A stretch of DNA of 64,000 nt from Torymus aiolomorphi (GCA_036365515.1 CM070877.1:91140522-91204521); one strand, 5' to 3'; positions 20,734 through 33,254 are shown, counted from the first letter of the stretch. The notes: generated by a model from the sequence alone, not told the origin. Numbers and translations are program-made.

Positions 20734-22732
20734 TTTAATTGCTATATGTTACGTGAGGGCCACAATTAAAAATGGCGCTCGCGTAACTTCGATCCTTTCC
20801 TTAGAAATTATCGTTTATCGGTCGTCACGCTCGGGGCATCTATCATCCCCGCCTCAATGGTACCTTACCTATACTACCACTTCAGCCTCATACTCCCATA
20901 AATATAAGGCTATATGGGGACCAAATTCCGCTCTCCACTCATTAATAATTTTATTCTTCCCTATATCTGACTATAAAGACTTATAAAAAAAACAGGTGCT
21001 GGATTAAAGAAAAACTCAAAGATAGAACAGTTTTATTTGCTGTCAATAATATTTTATTAAATTTCCTGTTCTAATACAATTTTTATAAGTAGAAATAATC
21101 GCAAGTCGTAACTACATGTGTGTGGGTATACATACATGAGCATTTAATGATATTTATTTCTGTAACGTATACTCGGACTTTAATTAAGAAAACCCGCGTC
21201 TATTTGCTGAACGCTATTCGATTTGGTTGTAACGCGGAACGTGCGCGTTCGTAGGCTACGAGTCTACGTGCGTGATAGGATGTTCCTATGGGGACGCGCG
21301 AACATTGTACACCGGCCCTTATGCGTATCATCGCCGCACGCGCGACCGCGATGTTAGACCGCGGTCTCGCACGTATGTATACTCTCGCGCCTAGTGTGCT
21401 AGTGTCACGTCGGTGCGAGACTAGCCTCCCGGCCGAGTGTGTTGACAACTATTGAGGGAAGGAGCAGACAAGGCGAACAGACTGATGGCCAAGGATGATT
21501 ACAGTGTATGTTCGTTATCAGATACGTATACTTTTATCTACTTTTCCTTATTTGTTTTATTGAATCCGTGAAGCTTCGTGATCCTTTGTGGCTGTCTGGG
21601 TTCTCCTTTTTTTGTTACAGGCCAGCAGCGTTGTTTACAGCTTCCGGAATGTGTATAAGGTTATTTGTTATCTCTCAATTGAGATATTTTTTAGATAGTG
21701 GGCCTTCTTCAATGTCCTATTAATGTTGATACTGCAGCTTGATGGTAGTACTCCGGGGAGTTTGTGAATGGCCTCGACTTCCAAAATAATGTTGCTGAGA
21801 GGAAATGTAGCTGAGACACGTATACTACAATAGTGTTGTATCTGGCTTATGGAGAGATTTCTGATTTCTTTTATAAGCCACACATGCAGATCTAATAAGC
21901 TGGATATCAAAAAGAAGGGCCTCGTACCGTACAACACACTTTGCACTAAGTGTGTATTTTAATGTCTCTAGTACGCTGATGATTTTATATAGAGTCTTTA
22001 TAAGTAAAAGCGAAGGAAAAATGAGCACATATATATACACCCACACCTATGCGCAGATAAATATAGGATTAATTAATTCATTATTTTTCATGAACAATTG
22101 TAACTTTATATATTTTCCTTTCTTTTTATAGCATGGAAGGTAAAATGGGTTCGTTGGGGGTTTAGTAAATTGTTTTCTGTTATTACTAAATATTGTGCTA
22201 CTGTTACTGTATATAATAAGTTATTAATGCACACATTCTTTTCCCTGCATGTAGATTAATTTATGCGCTTTTTAAACGACTAAACCTTATAAATATTTTA
22301 AATTGTAGAAAGTAAATTATAGTTGGTTTTAACTATATTCTAACAGCAGGTTAAAATTGAAAATTATATAAATTCCTTTACCTTTTAACGCTATGTCGCT
22401 ATATCACACTCTAACTGTTATTATATTGACTGTAACCTTTTAAAATTTTATATTCGCCTTCAGGGACTGTTGGGGAAAGGTATTCATGTATAACAATTGC
22501 ATGTAACATTCGGATTTTGCATTTAGAATTATAGTTTTATATTTAGGTACTATTAATTAGACCTTAATAATGTGGTTATTGGTATATGAATATTCGGGTC
22601 GTTTATATCTCAAATCAATTATTCTTTAATGTTCCTAAATTTGCTTAGTGTCGGTTAAATGCGAGAGGCTTATGGGTGATGTTATGATTTAAGTTAATGA
22701 CTAATAGATTATTGAGACTAAAGAAATTACCA
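20734..22732. other. Non-coding DNA without recognised features
   Basis: No gene, RNA or clear repeat was identified. A GC-richer patch (about 21220-21440) with many CG dinucleotides stands out from AT-rich surroundings. Open frames there are short, Arg-rich and without known motifs. Confidence 0.4.
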
Positions 22733-22733
22733 T

Positions 22734-23030
22734 GTGTATATATATATATATATATACATTTGTTTTAACAGATTTATGGAGCCCTTTTATACACATGAGC
22801 ATATTTATGGAGCCCGTTTCCTTTTATGGAGCCCGGGTCCCATAAAATATTTTTCTTGGGCATTTATGGAGCCCGATCTAGAGTCTATAACCCCAGGGTC
22901 CATTATTTCTTTAGTCACTTGCCATAGGGATCTCTGGGCTGTAGGTACTAATATACAGGGATGGGCTCCATAAACGGATGGGGGATAATTATACATATAT
23001 ATATATATTTATATATATATATATATTTCT
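22734..23030. repeat. 'TTTATGGAGCCC' repeat element, copy 1, between TA tracts
   Basis: The word TTTATGGAGCCC or close variants occurs at about 22774, 22805, 22825 and 22863, and as GGGCTCCATAAA at about 22964. TA runs flank at 22737-22756 and 22997-23027. The block matches 42905-43112 closely and 43148-43345 in reverse. It probably is a short non-autonomous element inserting into TA runs; no coding capacity. Confidence 0.7.
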
Positions 23031-23458
23031 TTTTCACGGGGATTAAAAAGGGCAGATGTGTTTTAATATAGGTTTATAAGTGTGAATATATAATCATCAA
23101 CTTGCTATCGCGAAGGGGTCCTGAAAGGGTGGTATATTTAATATAACCTAATGAAAACAATCGGTCTGGTGTGATATATTTAGATCTTTTGTACCAGTAC
23201 TCGCTACTCTAATAAAACTTACAATGTCTATATTCATGATTACTTCCTACGTTTATTGCAGGATATAACGCTACATGAACTTCAGGTTCGACAGAGGGTC
23301 CCACGTGCCTGCTCCTGTGCGCCTATTAGCATTCAACGAGGGTAATCGTTCTTTTCTATTTTACTGAACCCAACTACATTGAATTATAATATTTGCATAT
23401 TTTCATTATTTATTTCTTTGATTTTTAGTTCTCTAAGAAAGGCCTATGTTAGTGATAT
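23031..23458. other. Non-coding DNA
   Basis: AT-rich sequence without a supported gene between the GGAGCCC repeat and the satellite arm beginning at 23459. Confidence 0.4.
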
Positions 23459-24360
23459 ATTACGTCCATTCCCCCCCCCCCCCCAAATCACTAATCCTAA
23501 AATAAGCAATTGGATAATTTTGTACACTTTTTTTACAATTAATTACAACCACATACGATTTTTTTACAAGTGTATAAAGAAAGTGATAAACGAACAAAGG
23601 GGGGGGGGGGAGAAATATTTCGCCAGCCCCCACATGAAAAAACCACAATTTCCAGAACGTTAACGTAAACTACTATTTATTTACAATTATTTACAACCAT
23701 AAAAACTGGTAAAAGTCGATTATTTATAATAATTTTGTGCAATAATTTCGCCAGCCCCCCCCCCCCCATACGCCAAAATCAATTTTTCAAAGTGCTAACG
23801 TAATCTACGATTTATTTACAATTATTTACAACCACAAAAACCGGTAAAAGTCGATTATTTATAAAAATTTGGGCAATAATTTCGCCAGCCCCTCCATACG
23901 CCAAAATCAATTTTTCAAGTGCTACCGTAATCTACGATTTATTTACAATTATTTACAACCATAAAACTGGTAAAAGTCGACTATTTATAACAATTTTGAG
24001 CAATAAATTCGCCAGCCCCCCCATACGCCAAAATCAATTTTTCAAAATGCTAACGTAATCTACGATGTATTTACAATTATTTACAACCACAAAAACTGGT
24101 AAAAGTCGATTATTTATAACAATTTTGAGCAATCATTTTGCCTGCTCCCCCATACGCCAAAATCAATTTTTCAAAGTGCTAACGTAATCTACGATTTATT
24201 TACAATTATTTACAACCACAAAAACTGCTAAAAGTCGATTATTTATAACAATTTTGAGCAATAATTTCGCCAGCCCCCCCATACGCCAAAATCAAATTTT
24301 CAAAGTGCTAACGTAATCTACGATTTATTTACAATTATTTACAACTATAAAAACTGGAAG
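23459..24360. repeat. ~127-bp satellite array with C-tracts, left arm
   Basis: Units carry 'CCATACGCCAAAATCAATTTTTCAAAGTGCTAACGTAATCTACGATTTATTTACAA...' landmarks. 'CATACGCC' falls at about 23768, 23895, 24022, 24151 and 24280. Each unit has a C-run of variable length (7-15). The first unit is a diverged end version with runs of C (23471-23486) and G (23600-23611). Confidence 0.9.
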
Positions 24361-26060
24361 ACGTCTATTAAGCTAGCAGATCACTTTTATGACTCGGGCT
24401 TATAAACAATGCCATAATTTTCTGCTAATTTTCTGCTAATTTTCTACACCCACCCGGATTTTTCTGCTCCAGCCATTTTCGAGAAAAATGCGATCTGCTA
24501 GCTTAATATTAAGCTAGCAGACCATGTTTGGGTATCTTGGTGAGTTTTTGCCTTAGCCAATTCGGAGAGGAAGCATGTTTTGGTGCTAATTTTCTGCTGC
24601 AAGATGCACGGAGCCAAAAGTCCCGAAATCCTTCATAGGTCCCATAACTGGACATAGACCCGGATTGATATTAAGCTAGCAGACCATTTTCCGGTATCTT
24701 CTCGAGTTTTTGCCATAACCAATTCGGAGAGGGCGCATATTTTGGTGCTAATTTTCTGCTGCAAGATGCTCGGAGCCAAAAGTTCCAAAATCTTTCGTAG
24801 GTCCCAGAACTGGACATAGTCCCAGATTGATATTAAACTAGCAGACCATTTTCGGGTACCTTGCAATAGCGAATTCGGAGAAGCGGCATATTTTGATGCT
24901 AATTTTCTGCTGTAAGATGGTCGGAGCCAAAAATCCCAAAATCCTTCGGGGGCCCAGAATTGGACATAGGTCCTTGGCTGAGAGAATCATTTTCTGCATA
25001 ATCGGTTTTTAGCGAAAAAAAAAACTAAGCAGTATTTGAGTGCTAATTTTCTGCTAATTTTTTACGCCAATCCGTATTTTTCTGTTCCAGCCATTTTCGA
25101 GAAACATGCGATCTGCTTGCTTACTATTAAGCTAGCAGACCATTGTCGGGTATCTTGGCGAGGTTTTGCCTTAGCCAATTCGGAGAGGGAGCATATTTTG
25201 GTGCTAATTTTCTACTCCAAGATGCTCGTAACCAGAAGTCCCAAAATTCTTCGTAGGCCCCAAAACTGTACATAGGCCCAGATTAATATTAAGCTAGCGT
25301 CCATTTTCGGGTATGTTTGCGAGTATTTGCCTTAGCGAATTCGGAGAGGCGGCATATTTTAATGCTAATTTTCTGCTGTAAGATGGTCGGAGCCAAAAAT
25401 CCCAAAATCCTTCGGGGGCCCAGAATTGGACATAGGTCCTTGGCTGAGAGAATCATTTTCTGCATAATCGGTTTTTAGCGAAAAAAAACTAACCAGTATT
25501 TGAGTGCTAATTTTCTGCTAATTTTTTACGCCAATCCGTATTTTTCTGCTCCAGCCATTTTCGAGAAACATGCGATCTGCTTGCTTACTATTAAGCTAGC
25601 AGACCATTGTCGGGTATCTTGGCGAGATTTTGCCTTAGCCAATTCGGAGAGGGAGCATATTTTGGTGCTAATTTTCTACTGCAAGATGCTCGTTACCAGA
25701 AGTCCCAAAATTCTTCGTAGGCCCCAGAACTGTACATAGGCCCAGATTAATATTAAGCTAGCAGACCATTTTCGGGTATGTTTGCGAGTATTTGCCTTAG
25801 CGAATTCGGAGAGGCGGCATATTTTGATGCTAATTCTCTGCTGTAAGATGGTCCGAGCCAAAAATCCCAAAATCCTTCGTGGATTCCAGAACTCTACGTA
25901 GGCCCAGATTAATACTAAGCTAGCAGACCAGTTTCGGTTATCTTGGCGAGTGTTTGCAATAGCAAATTCGGAGCGGCAGCATATTTTGGTGATAATTTTC
26001 TGCTGTATTATAGTCGAGGTCAGAAATCCCAAAATCCTTCGGAGGCCCAGAATTGGACAT
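24361..26060. repeat. 'TTAAGCTAGCAGACC' satellite with ~161-bp units in a ~465-bp higher-order repeat
   Basis: The landmark TTAAGCTAGCAGACC recurs near 24368, 24507, 24669, 24830, 25127, 25290, 25591, 25752 and 25913, with steps of about 161 or 300. The segment starting 'CCTTGGCTGAGAGAATC' at about 24972 repeats at about 25438, a step near 465, so one short and one long unit form a higher-order pair. Reading frames inside (such as 25036-25275) repeat with the DNA and are not genes. Confidence 0.88.
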
Positions 26061-26464
26061 AGGCATGAAGCTGAAGCTACCCGCTACACATTCTATTCGC
26101 CCGAACACCCGCACCGAAATAGTGGGGCAAAATGAGGCATGTATAAATTTCGCATTAAATATTGTTTACAAGCACGCGATTCACATATAAGTGATGACAA
26201 CCCATAGTAGCAATGATAAAATATATAAATCAGCGTAAAAAAATTTTTGGTGCTAATTATTTAAATACACAATTAAGCAGCTTACTTGCATAAAAAGCAA
26301 GGATATCCGCAGCTTTGCGAATTTTGGAGCTGTAACTCCGGTTCAAATTATGACAGGATAACGAAACTGTGGGAAAACGATATCCTAAAAATATATTCAA
26401 TTTATGATGAAATGAGATCCAAAAAAAAAATTTCGATCGACTTTAACCAAATATGTGGCCATAT
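26061..26464. other. Non-coding DNA with one isolated unit of the ~175-bp satellite
   Basis: At about 26250-26345 'CTAATTATTTAAATACACAATTAAGCAGCTTACTTGCATAAAAAGC' landmarks match the satellite at 28655-29340. Nothing else is recognised. Confidence 0.6.
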
Positions 26465-26815
26465 CAAAATTTTTGCTCTGCCCTCGACTCCAGATTCAGG
26501 AACTGCATATATTTTAATGGGAGAGGTCCTAAAATTTTGGTATTTTATATGACTATTGACTGAAGAGTTGTATGTATCCAATTTATTTGATTAAATAATT
26601 TTTTACTGTAAAAAATTGCTAAAAAATCTTAAATTTAAGTGAAATTCAGATTTTTTAGCAATCTTTGACCATAAAAACTTATTTAATCAAATAAATGGGA
26701 TACATACAACTCTTCAGTCAATAGACATATAAAATACCAAAATTTTAGGACCTCTCCCATTAAAATATATGCAGTTCCTGAATCTGGAGTCGACGGCAGA
26801 TCTCAAAATTTTACA
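26465..26815. repeat. Palindrome with ~140-bp arms
   Basis: The left arm, about 26465-26607, is the near-perfect reverse complement of about 26672-26815, for example 'CGACTCCAGATTCAGGAACTG' against 'CAGTTCCTGAATCTGGAGTCG'. The centre of about 65 bases contains an inner pair 'AAAAATCTTAAATTT'/'AAATTCAGATTTTTT'. It is likely a fold-back or MITE insertion; ends and target duplication are unclear. Confidence 0.85.
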
Positions 26816-27590
26816 TTATGTAGAAAACAGCTTTAAAGATAAAATTACTACGATACTTCTTTATTTCTTCTTCTTTATTTCCTAACTCCATCTCTACCCT
26901 GAAATACAAAAAAATATTGTTTTTCGCTCAAAATATTTTACATTTAGAACCAATATTCTGGTACCTCAGTATACGATCTATCAGACTTGTAAGCTATGAG
27001 CACGCGTAAAAGTCATATCCACATCAGTCAGTCAAGTTTGTTAAGTGGTTTAATATATAGATCCTTTGGTGCTTTTAAATCCATATATTTTTAATAATCT
27101 TTATCACTTATATTAGATTCTTATACATATACTGAGGTAAATAAAGAATGTATTGAGAAATCCAAAATCCTTCATGCATGTTATGAAGCCAGTATCGTAA
27201 TAGCCAAATGTTTGAAAAAATGTTTATAGCAGCAACATTACTATATTGATCTTTTTTTAATGTCTGATAAGGTGAACTTCTTTACTTGTCCTTCATTTTT
27301 CTTTTTCACATATAATATTATTACTTAATAAAGAGAATACGACTGATACATATTTATTGCAGTGCATAACTGTTTATACTTCAGAAAATAAAATGTCAAT
27401 TATATCATAGTGAGATTCAGGCAATGGCTGATAATGGTAGCTTTCTGGCAGAAGCGAAGGGTCCATAAAATTTTTCTGCACAATAGCATATCTTTCCTTC
27501 CTTTAAAAGTTGATTTAAATCTGTACACTAAATGTTTTTTGTAATAGTCATTAGGGATTTAATTTTTCTTTAGTATCAATCCCTGTTATT
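26816..27590. other. AT-rich non-coding DNA
   Basis: No gene or repeat recognised between the two palindromes. Confidence 0.4.
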
Positions 27591-28273
27591 TTAAGGGGGC
27601 TAGACACCTTTTTTCTCTGAAATAAGAAGTCACATTTTAATATATAAATGTAAACTAATTATTTCATACTTTTTACATATAAAAGTGGGTATATTTACCT
27701 TACCTTAAAACTTTCTCCGATGGGCCTTTTATATGGTCCAGAACCATAGTCATCGATGAAACAAGTTTTTTCACTATCCGTAAGCTTTGAAATATTCCTG
27801 TGTATGGGTTGACTCCAGATTTGAACTAAGTTACTCCTGAATAGTATAATTCTCATATGAGTGTAGGGATTTAGGATTAAATGTCGAAAAAAATTTTTAC
27901 ATCAGAAAAATTATGAAAAAATATAAAAAATTTAAAAAAATTAAAAAAAAACTCTTGAAAAAAGCACAATTTTTTTTTCTCATTAGGTCAAAAATCCCTA
28001 CACTCATATGAGAATTATACTATTCAGAAGTAATTTAGTTCAAATCTGAAGTCAATCCATCCACAGGAAAATTTCAAAGCTTACGGATAGTGAAAAAACT
28101 TGTTTCATCGATGACTATGGTTCTGGACCATATAAAAGGCTCATCGGAGAAAGTTTTAAGGTAAGGTAAATATACCCACTTTTATATGTAAAAAGTATGA
28201 AATAATTAGTTTACATTTATGTATTAAAATGTTACTTCTTATTTCAGAGAAAAAAGGTGTCTAGCCCCCTTAA
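27591..28273. mobile_element. 683-bp palindromic element with TTAA at both ends
   Basis: The left arm, about 27591-27875, and right arm, about 27992-28273, are inverted copies with few mismatches around a ~115-bp A/T-rich centre. Ends read TTAAGGGGGCTAGACACC and its complement. If TTAA is a target duplication, this matches piggyBac-type insertion. The next bases (GGGGG) are not the usual CCC start of that superfamily, so the class is uncertain. There is no coding sequence. Confidence 0.8.
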
Positions 28274-28654
28274 GTATAAAATTTCCAATAAAAGTTCAAG
28301 TACTAAAAGCTATATCTAAAACATTAATTCGACTGTCACACGTATTACCAAACACTTTTAAAAACTGATTTAAAATATACTTACGTATTATAATACACTA
28401 AATGTTTACTCCAAAATCCGTTGGAAACAATGAAAATTAAGAAAAACACTTTGTATAGAAAGAGTGCTGATGCCGATATCACAGTGTTTATATGAAATGA
28501 CAGCTGTGCATGTTTACATTGCATGCGGACTTTTACATAGGTTAAAATCAGCTCTGTTAGAGTGAATCCACATTGCATGCCGTATGCGGTATGGCGTCAG
28601 AAAAAAAGTTGTTGTCTGAAATCTATAGGATTTATAACTCCATGATTATAAATT
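28274..28654. other. AT-rich non-coding DNA
   Basis: Nothing recognised; short open frames lack motifs. Confidence 0.4.
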
Positions 28655-29456
28655 CTACAGGAATTGTTTAAATAAACAATTAATTAGTTTACTTGCATAA
28701 AAAGGCTAACGAAACTGCTGGACAATGTTTTTCTGATGTAGAAGAACACATCCGCGTAGCAAAATTATCGGCACCAATTATTTAAATAAACAACTAAGCA
28801 CCTTACTTGCATATAAAACAAGGATCTCCGCGGTTTTTCGAGTTTTGCAGCTGTAAGTCCCTTTCAAATTATTACAGGATAACGAAACAGCGGGAAAATG
28901 TTCTTCTGATGTAGACGAACACGTCTCCGTAGGAGAATTAGCAGCACCAATTATTTAAATAAACAATTAAGCAGCTTACTAGCATAAAAAGCAGGGATAT
29001 CGGCGGGTTTTCGAATTTCGGAGCTGTAATCTCGTTTCAAATTATGACCAGCTAACGAAACTGCGTGAGAATGTTCTTTTGATGTAGACGAAATCCTCCG
29101 CGAGAAGAATAAGCGGCACCAATTATTTAAATAAACAATTAAGCAGCTTACTTGCATAAAAAGCAGGGATATCCGCGGCTTTTCGCATTTTGGAGCTGTA
29201 ACTACGTTCCAAATTATGACCGGCTAACAAAGCTGCGGAAGAATGTTCTTCTAATGTAGACGAACACATCAGCGTAGGAGAAAGAGCGGCACCGATTATT
29301 TAAATAAACAATTAAGCAGCTTACTTGCATAAAATTTCGAAAATCAGCGAATATCTTTGATTTTTGTGCAAGCTGATTAATTGTTTATTTAAATAATTCG
29401 TGCCGCAAATTCTCCTACGTGGATGTGTTCGTCTACATCAGAAGAATATTTTTCTC
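28655..29456. repeat. ~175-bp satellite with a terminal inverted unit
   Basis: The landmark 'ATTATTTAAATAAACAA(T/C)TAAGCAGCTTACTTGCAT' occurs near 28670 (diverged), 28777, 28949, 29124 and 29298. The sequence then turns round: from about 29370 to 29456 it reads in reverse ('TTAATTGTTTATTTAAATAATTCGTGCCG'). This makes a hairpin centred near 29350, and the reversed unit runs directly into the broken mariner. Confidence 0.88.
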
Positions 29457-30138
29457 GCAAACGGTGCATAACTTCAAGGTAATACTCCTTATTAACCGTA
29501 CGACCTTGTGGCAAAAACTCCTGATGCACTATGCCGCGGTAATCGAAGAAAACAGTTAGAAAAACTTTGACATTGGAATGAACTTGGCGTGCTTTTTTCG
29601 GTCTTGTCTCTTCTAGGCTCTTCCATTCGGACGATTGGGCTTTGGCTTCGACGTCATAACCATATACCCATGATTCGTCACCAGTTATAACCCTTTTAAG
29701 ACAATCAGGATCATCATTGACGTTATCCAACAGCTCCTGGACGATGCTCATGCGACGGTTCTTCTGATCAAAATTAAGCAGTTTCGGAACAAACTTCGCT
29801 GACACACGTCTCATGCCCAAAACATCCGAAAAAATTGCATGGCATGAGCCAATCGAGATGCCGATGTCATCAGCAACTTGTCTAATGGTGATTCGACGAT
29901 TCTCCAACACCATTCTTTTCACTTCTTCAACGTTTTCATCAGTTATTGACGTGCTGGGACGTCCAGAACGAGGTTCGTCATTGGCATCTTCTCGTCCTTC
30001 TTGGAAAAGCTTGTAGCACTTATAAACATTTGTTTTTCTCAGAGTAGACTCACCGTATGCCACTGTCAACATTTCAAGTACTTTAGAGCACTTAATTCCA
30101 TTTTTTACACAAAATTTGATGCAAATTCTTTGATCCAT
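29457..30138 (-). pseudogene. Truncated mariner transposase
   Basis: The minus frame from ATG 30138 (MDQRICIKFCVKNG) reads a mariner-family transposase. It has an N-terminal helix-turn-helix region, the linker EPRSGRPSTS, a second HTH (RRITIRQVADDIGIS), the first catalytic Asp in ITGDESWVYGYD and the family stretch FFDYRGIVHQEFLPQGRTVN. Similarity ends at about 29457 after VMHRLRE; beyond it the frame reads into the 175-bp satellite. The second and third catalytic Asp are therefore missing, and only ~227 of the usual ~345 residues remain. No terminal inverted repeats were identified. It is a dead copy. Confidence 0.93.
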
Positions 30139-30339
30139 TTTTTTCGACAGCAGAAAATCGCCGAGCACACAAAAACACTTCTAGCCTTTATGCTTCTCAC
30201 AAACAAACAAAGAATGCTATAAACTTGAAACTTTAGACACATGTTCGGGACGTGTGTATCAATATAAGAAAAAAAAAACGAAAATCGACTGCAAGTAAGT
30301 CACCTTACTTTTTGAACACACCACGTATCCGTGGAACTC

Positions 30340-30915
30340 GCGTCACCCGGTTATTTGGGTTTAAAAATTATTTGAATAATCGTTTTGCTTATTTTTTCAT
30401 GTATATGACTCCCTTATATGCGTGGACCTCATACTCCCTGCTTACATGGGTTTAAAAATTATTTAAATTATCGTTTGGCTTATTTCTTCATGTCTACATG
30501 ACTCCCTTATATGCGTGAACCTCATATCCCCCGCCTACTTGGCTTTAAAAATTATTTAAGTAATCTTTTTACTTATTTTTTCATATCTACATGACTCCCT
30601 TATATGCGTGGATCCTATTTCTCACATCCTACTTTGGTTTAAAAATTATTTAAATAAACGTTCTGCTTATTTTTTTCATGTCTACATGACTTCCTTATGT
30701 GCGTGAATCTCATATTCCCCGCCTACTTGGGTATAAAAATGGTTTAAATAATTCTCTTGCTTATTGTTGCATATCTACGTAATTCCTTAATATACGTGGG
30801 CCACATGTCCCCACCCTACTTTGGTTTAAAAATTGTTTAAATAATTGTCTTGCTCATTGTTGCAGGGCTACGTAATTCCTTAATATGCATGGACCCCATA
30901 TCCCCCGCCTACTTG
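30340..30915. repeat. ~92-bp satellite, about six units
   Basis: 'GGGTTTAAAAATTATTTAAATAATCGTT' followed by 'CATGTCTACATGACTCCCTTATATGCGTG' recurs near 30358, 30448, 30541, 30633, 30728 and 30822, diverging toward the right. Confidence 0.85.
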
Positions 30916-31494
30916 CCTCCCCCGCGCCACCAGTTATCAGTCGGCCAGCAACTTCAAATATAAAAGGTGTCAACTCTACCTACAGGAGACGACCAAGTCT
31001 TTTCAAAATGTAGTCCACGCGTCTTTTTTATTGCAATTCATCGGTAAATTGGAGAGATCGCTGATTATAGAGAAAATAGAGGAGTAACTTGGAAAAAGGG
31101 TAAAATAGAGGATTGAAAAAAAGAGGAAATAGAGGAGACAGTTGCATCCCTGTAATAAACGCAGGCCTCTAATAGTTATAATAACAGTTACACTATATAG
31201 AGTGTCATACTCGCAAATCGGCGTACTCGCTCCAAGTTTCGATTCATTTGAATTTGTCATCTGTAACCCTAAGCCGCTACTAGTCATTTAAATATTTGCG
31301 AGGGTAAAAATTTCCATTTTCTATCATCGATCAACCGCGATACTTCCTCATACATTTTTTCCGAGTAACAATAGTCATACAGAATCACAACCGCACCTAG
31401 CCTGACGGGCAGTATTATTTGGTAATCGAAAGCCCAACAATGAATGATAAAATTATGATTTAAAAATATATTAAACAATATAGACTATTTACGT
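30916..31494. other. Non-coding DNA between satellites
   Basis: No gene is supported. The segment is not visibly repeated elsewhere in the window. Confidence 0.4.
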
Positions 31495-33254
31495 TTTGAG
31501 AAATAGATTTTGGCGTATGAGGTGGCTAGTGAAATTATTGCTTAAAATTGTTATAAATAATCGACTTGTACCATTTTTCAGGGTTGTTAATAATTGTAAA
31601 TAAATCGTAGATTACGTTTGCACTTTGAAAAATTGATTTTGGCGTATGGGGGGGGCTGACGAAATTATTGCTCAAAATTGTTATAAATAATCGACTTTTA
31701 CCAGTTTTTGTGGTTGTAAATAATTGTAAATAAATCGTAGATTACGTTAGCACTTTGAAAAATTCATTTTGGCGGATGGGGGGGGCTGACAAAATTATTG
31801 CTAAAAATTGTTATAAATAATCGACTTTTACCAGTTTTTGTGGTTGTAAATAATTGTAAATAAATCGTAGATTACGTTAGCACTTTGAAAAATTGATTTT
31901 GGCGTATGGGGGGGCTGGCGAAATTATTGCTCAAAATTGTTATAAATAATCGACTTTTACCAGTTATTGTGGTTGCAAATAATTGTAAATAAATCGTAGA
32001 TTACGTTAGCACTTTGAAAAATTGATTTTGGCGTATGGGGGGGCTTGCGAAATTATTGCTCAAAATTGTTATAAATAATCGACTTTTACCAGTTGTTGTG
32101 GTTGTAAATAATTGTAAATAAATCTTAGATTATGTTAGGACTTTGAAAAATTGATTTTGGCGTATGGGATGGCTGGCGAAATTATTGCCCAAAATTGTTA
32201 TAAATAATCGACTTTTACCAGTTTTTGTGGTTGCAAATAATTGTAAATAAATTGTAGATTACGTTAGCACATTGAAAAATTGATTTTGGCGTATGGGGGG
32301 CTTGCGAAATTATTGCTCAAAATTGTTATAAATAATCGACTTTTACCAGTTTTTATGGTTGTATATAATTGTAAATAAATCTTAGATTATGTTAGCACTT
32401 TGAAAAATTGATTTTGGCGTATGGGAGGGCTGGCGAAATTATTGCCCAAAATTGTTATAAATAATCGACTTTTACCAGTTTTTGTGGTTGTAAATAATTG
32501 TAAATAAATCGTAGATTACGTTAGCACTTTGAAAAATTGATTTTGGCGTATGGGGGGCTGGCGAAATTATTGCTCAAAATTCTTACAAATAATCGACTTT
32601 TACCAGTTTTTATGGTTGTAAATAATTGTAAATAAATCGTAGATTACGTTAGCACTTTGAAAAATTGATTTTGGCGTATGGGGGGGGGCTTGCGAAATTA
32701 TTGCTCAAAATTGTTATAAATAATCGACTTTTACCAGTTTTTATGGTTGTAAATAATTGTAAATAAATCTTAGATTATGTTAGCACTTTGAAAAATTGAT
32801 TTTGGCGTATGGGAGGGCTGGCGAAATTATTGCCCAAAATTGTTATAAATAATCGACTTTTACCAGTTTTTGTGGTGTTAAATAATTGTAAATAAATCGT
32901 AGATTACGTTAGCACTTTGAAAAATTGATTTTGGCGTATGGGGGGGGGGGGGGGGCTGGCGAAATTATTGCTCAAAATTGTTATAAATAATCAATTTTTA
33001 CCAGTTTTTGTGGTTGTAAATAATTGTAAATAAATCGTAGATTACGTTACCGTTCTGGAAATTGTGGTTTTTTTATGTGGGGGCTGGCGAAATATTTCTC
33101 CTGCCCCCCCCCCCCTTGTTTGTTTATAACTTTGTTTATACACTTGTAAAAAAATCGATTGTGGTTGTAATTAATTGTAAAAAAAGTGTACGAAATGATC
33201 CAATTGCTTATTTTAGGATTAGTGATTTGGGGGGGGCGGGAGAAATGGACGTAA
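31495..33254. repeat. ~127-bp satellite array with G-tracts, right arm
   Basis: Same satellite as 23459-24360 in reverse orientation, about thirteen units with 'GATTTTGGCGTATGG' landmarks and G-runs of 4-16. The last unit (about 33053-33254) is the diverged end version matching the first unit of the left arm. The longest G-run is at about 32940-32955. Confidence 0.9.

Larger units (their letters stand above)
23459..33254. mobile_element. Possible giant fold-back element with satellite-containing inverted arms
   Basis: The outer ~190 bp at the two ends are inverted copies: 'ATATTACGTCCATT', a C-run, then 'AAATCACTAATCCTAAAATAAG' on the left, and the reverse complement at about 33205-33254 on the right. 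Inside each end follows the same ~127-bp satellite in opposite orientation. Flanks are TA-rich (TATA on each side), compatible with a short TA-type duplication. The 7 kb between the arms is a mix of other satellites, palindromes and a truncated mariner, with no gene for its own mobility. It could instead be two independent satellite arrays or an inverted duplication. Confidence 0.5.

Noticed and set aside
21200..21448. Arg-rich 82-codon minus-strand frame
   Set aside because: Explained by a CG-rich patch; no family or start context.
25036..25739. Two similar 79-codon frames in the 465-bp satellite
   Set aside because: They are duplicated with the satellite and have no recognised domain.
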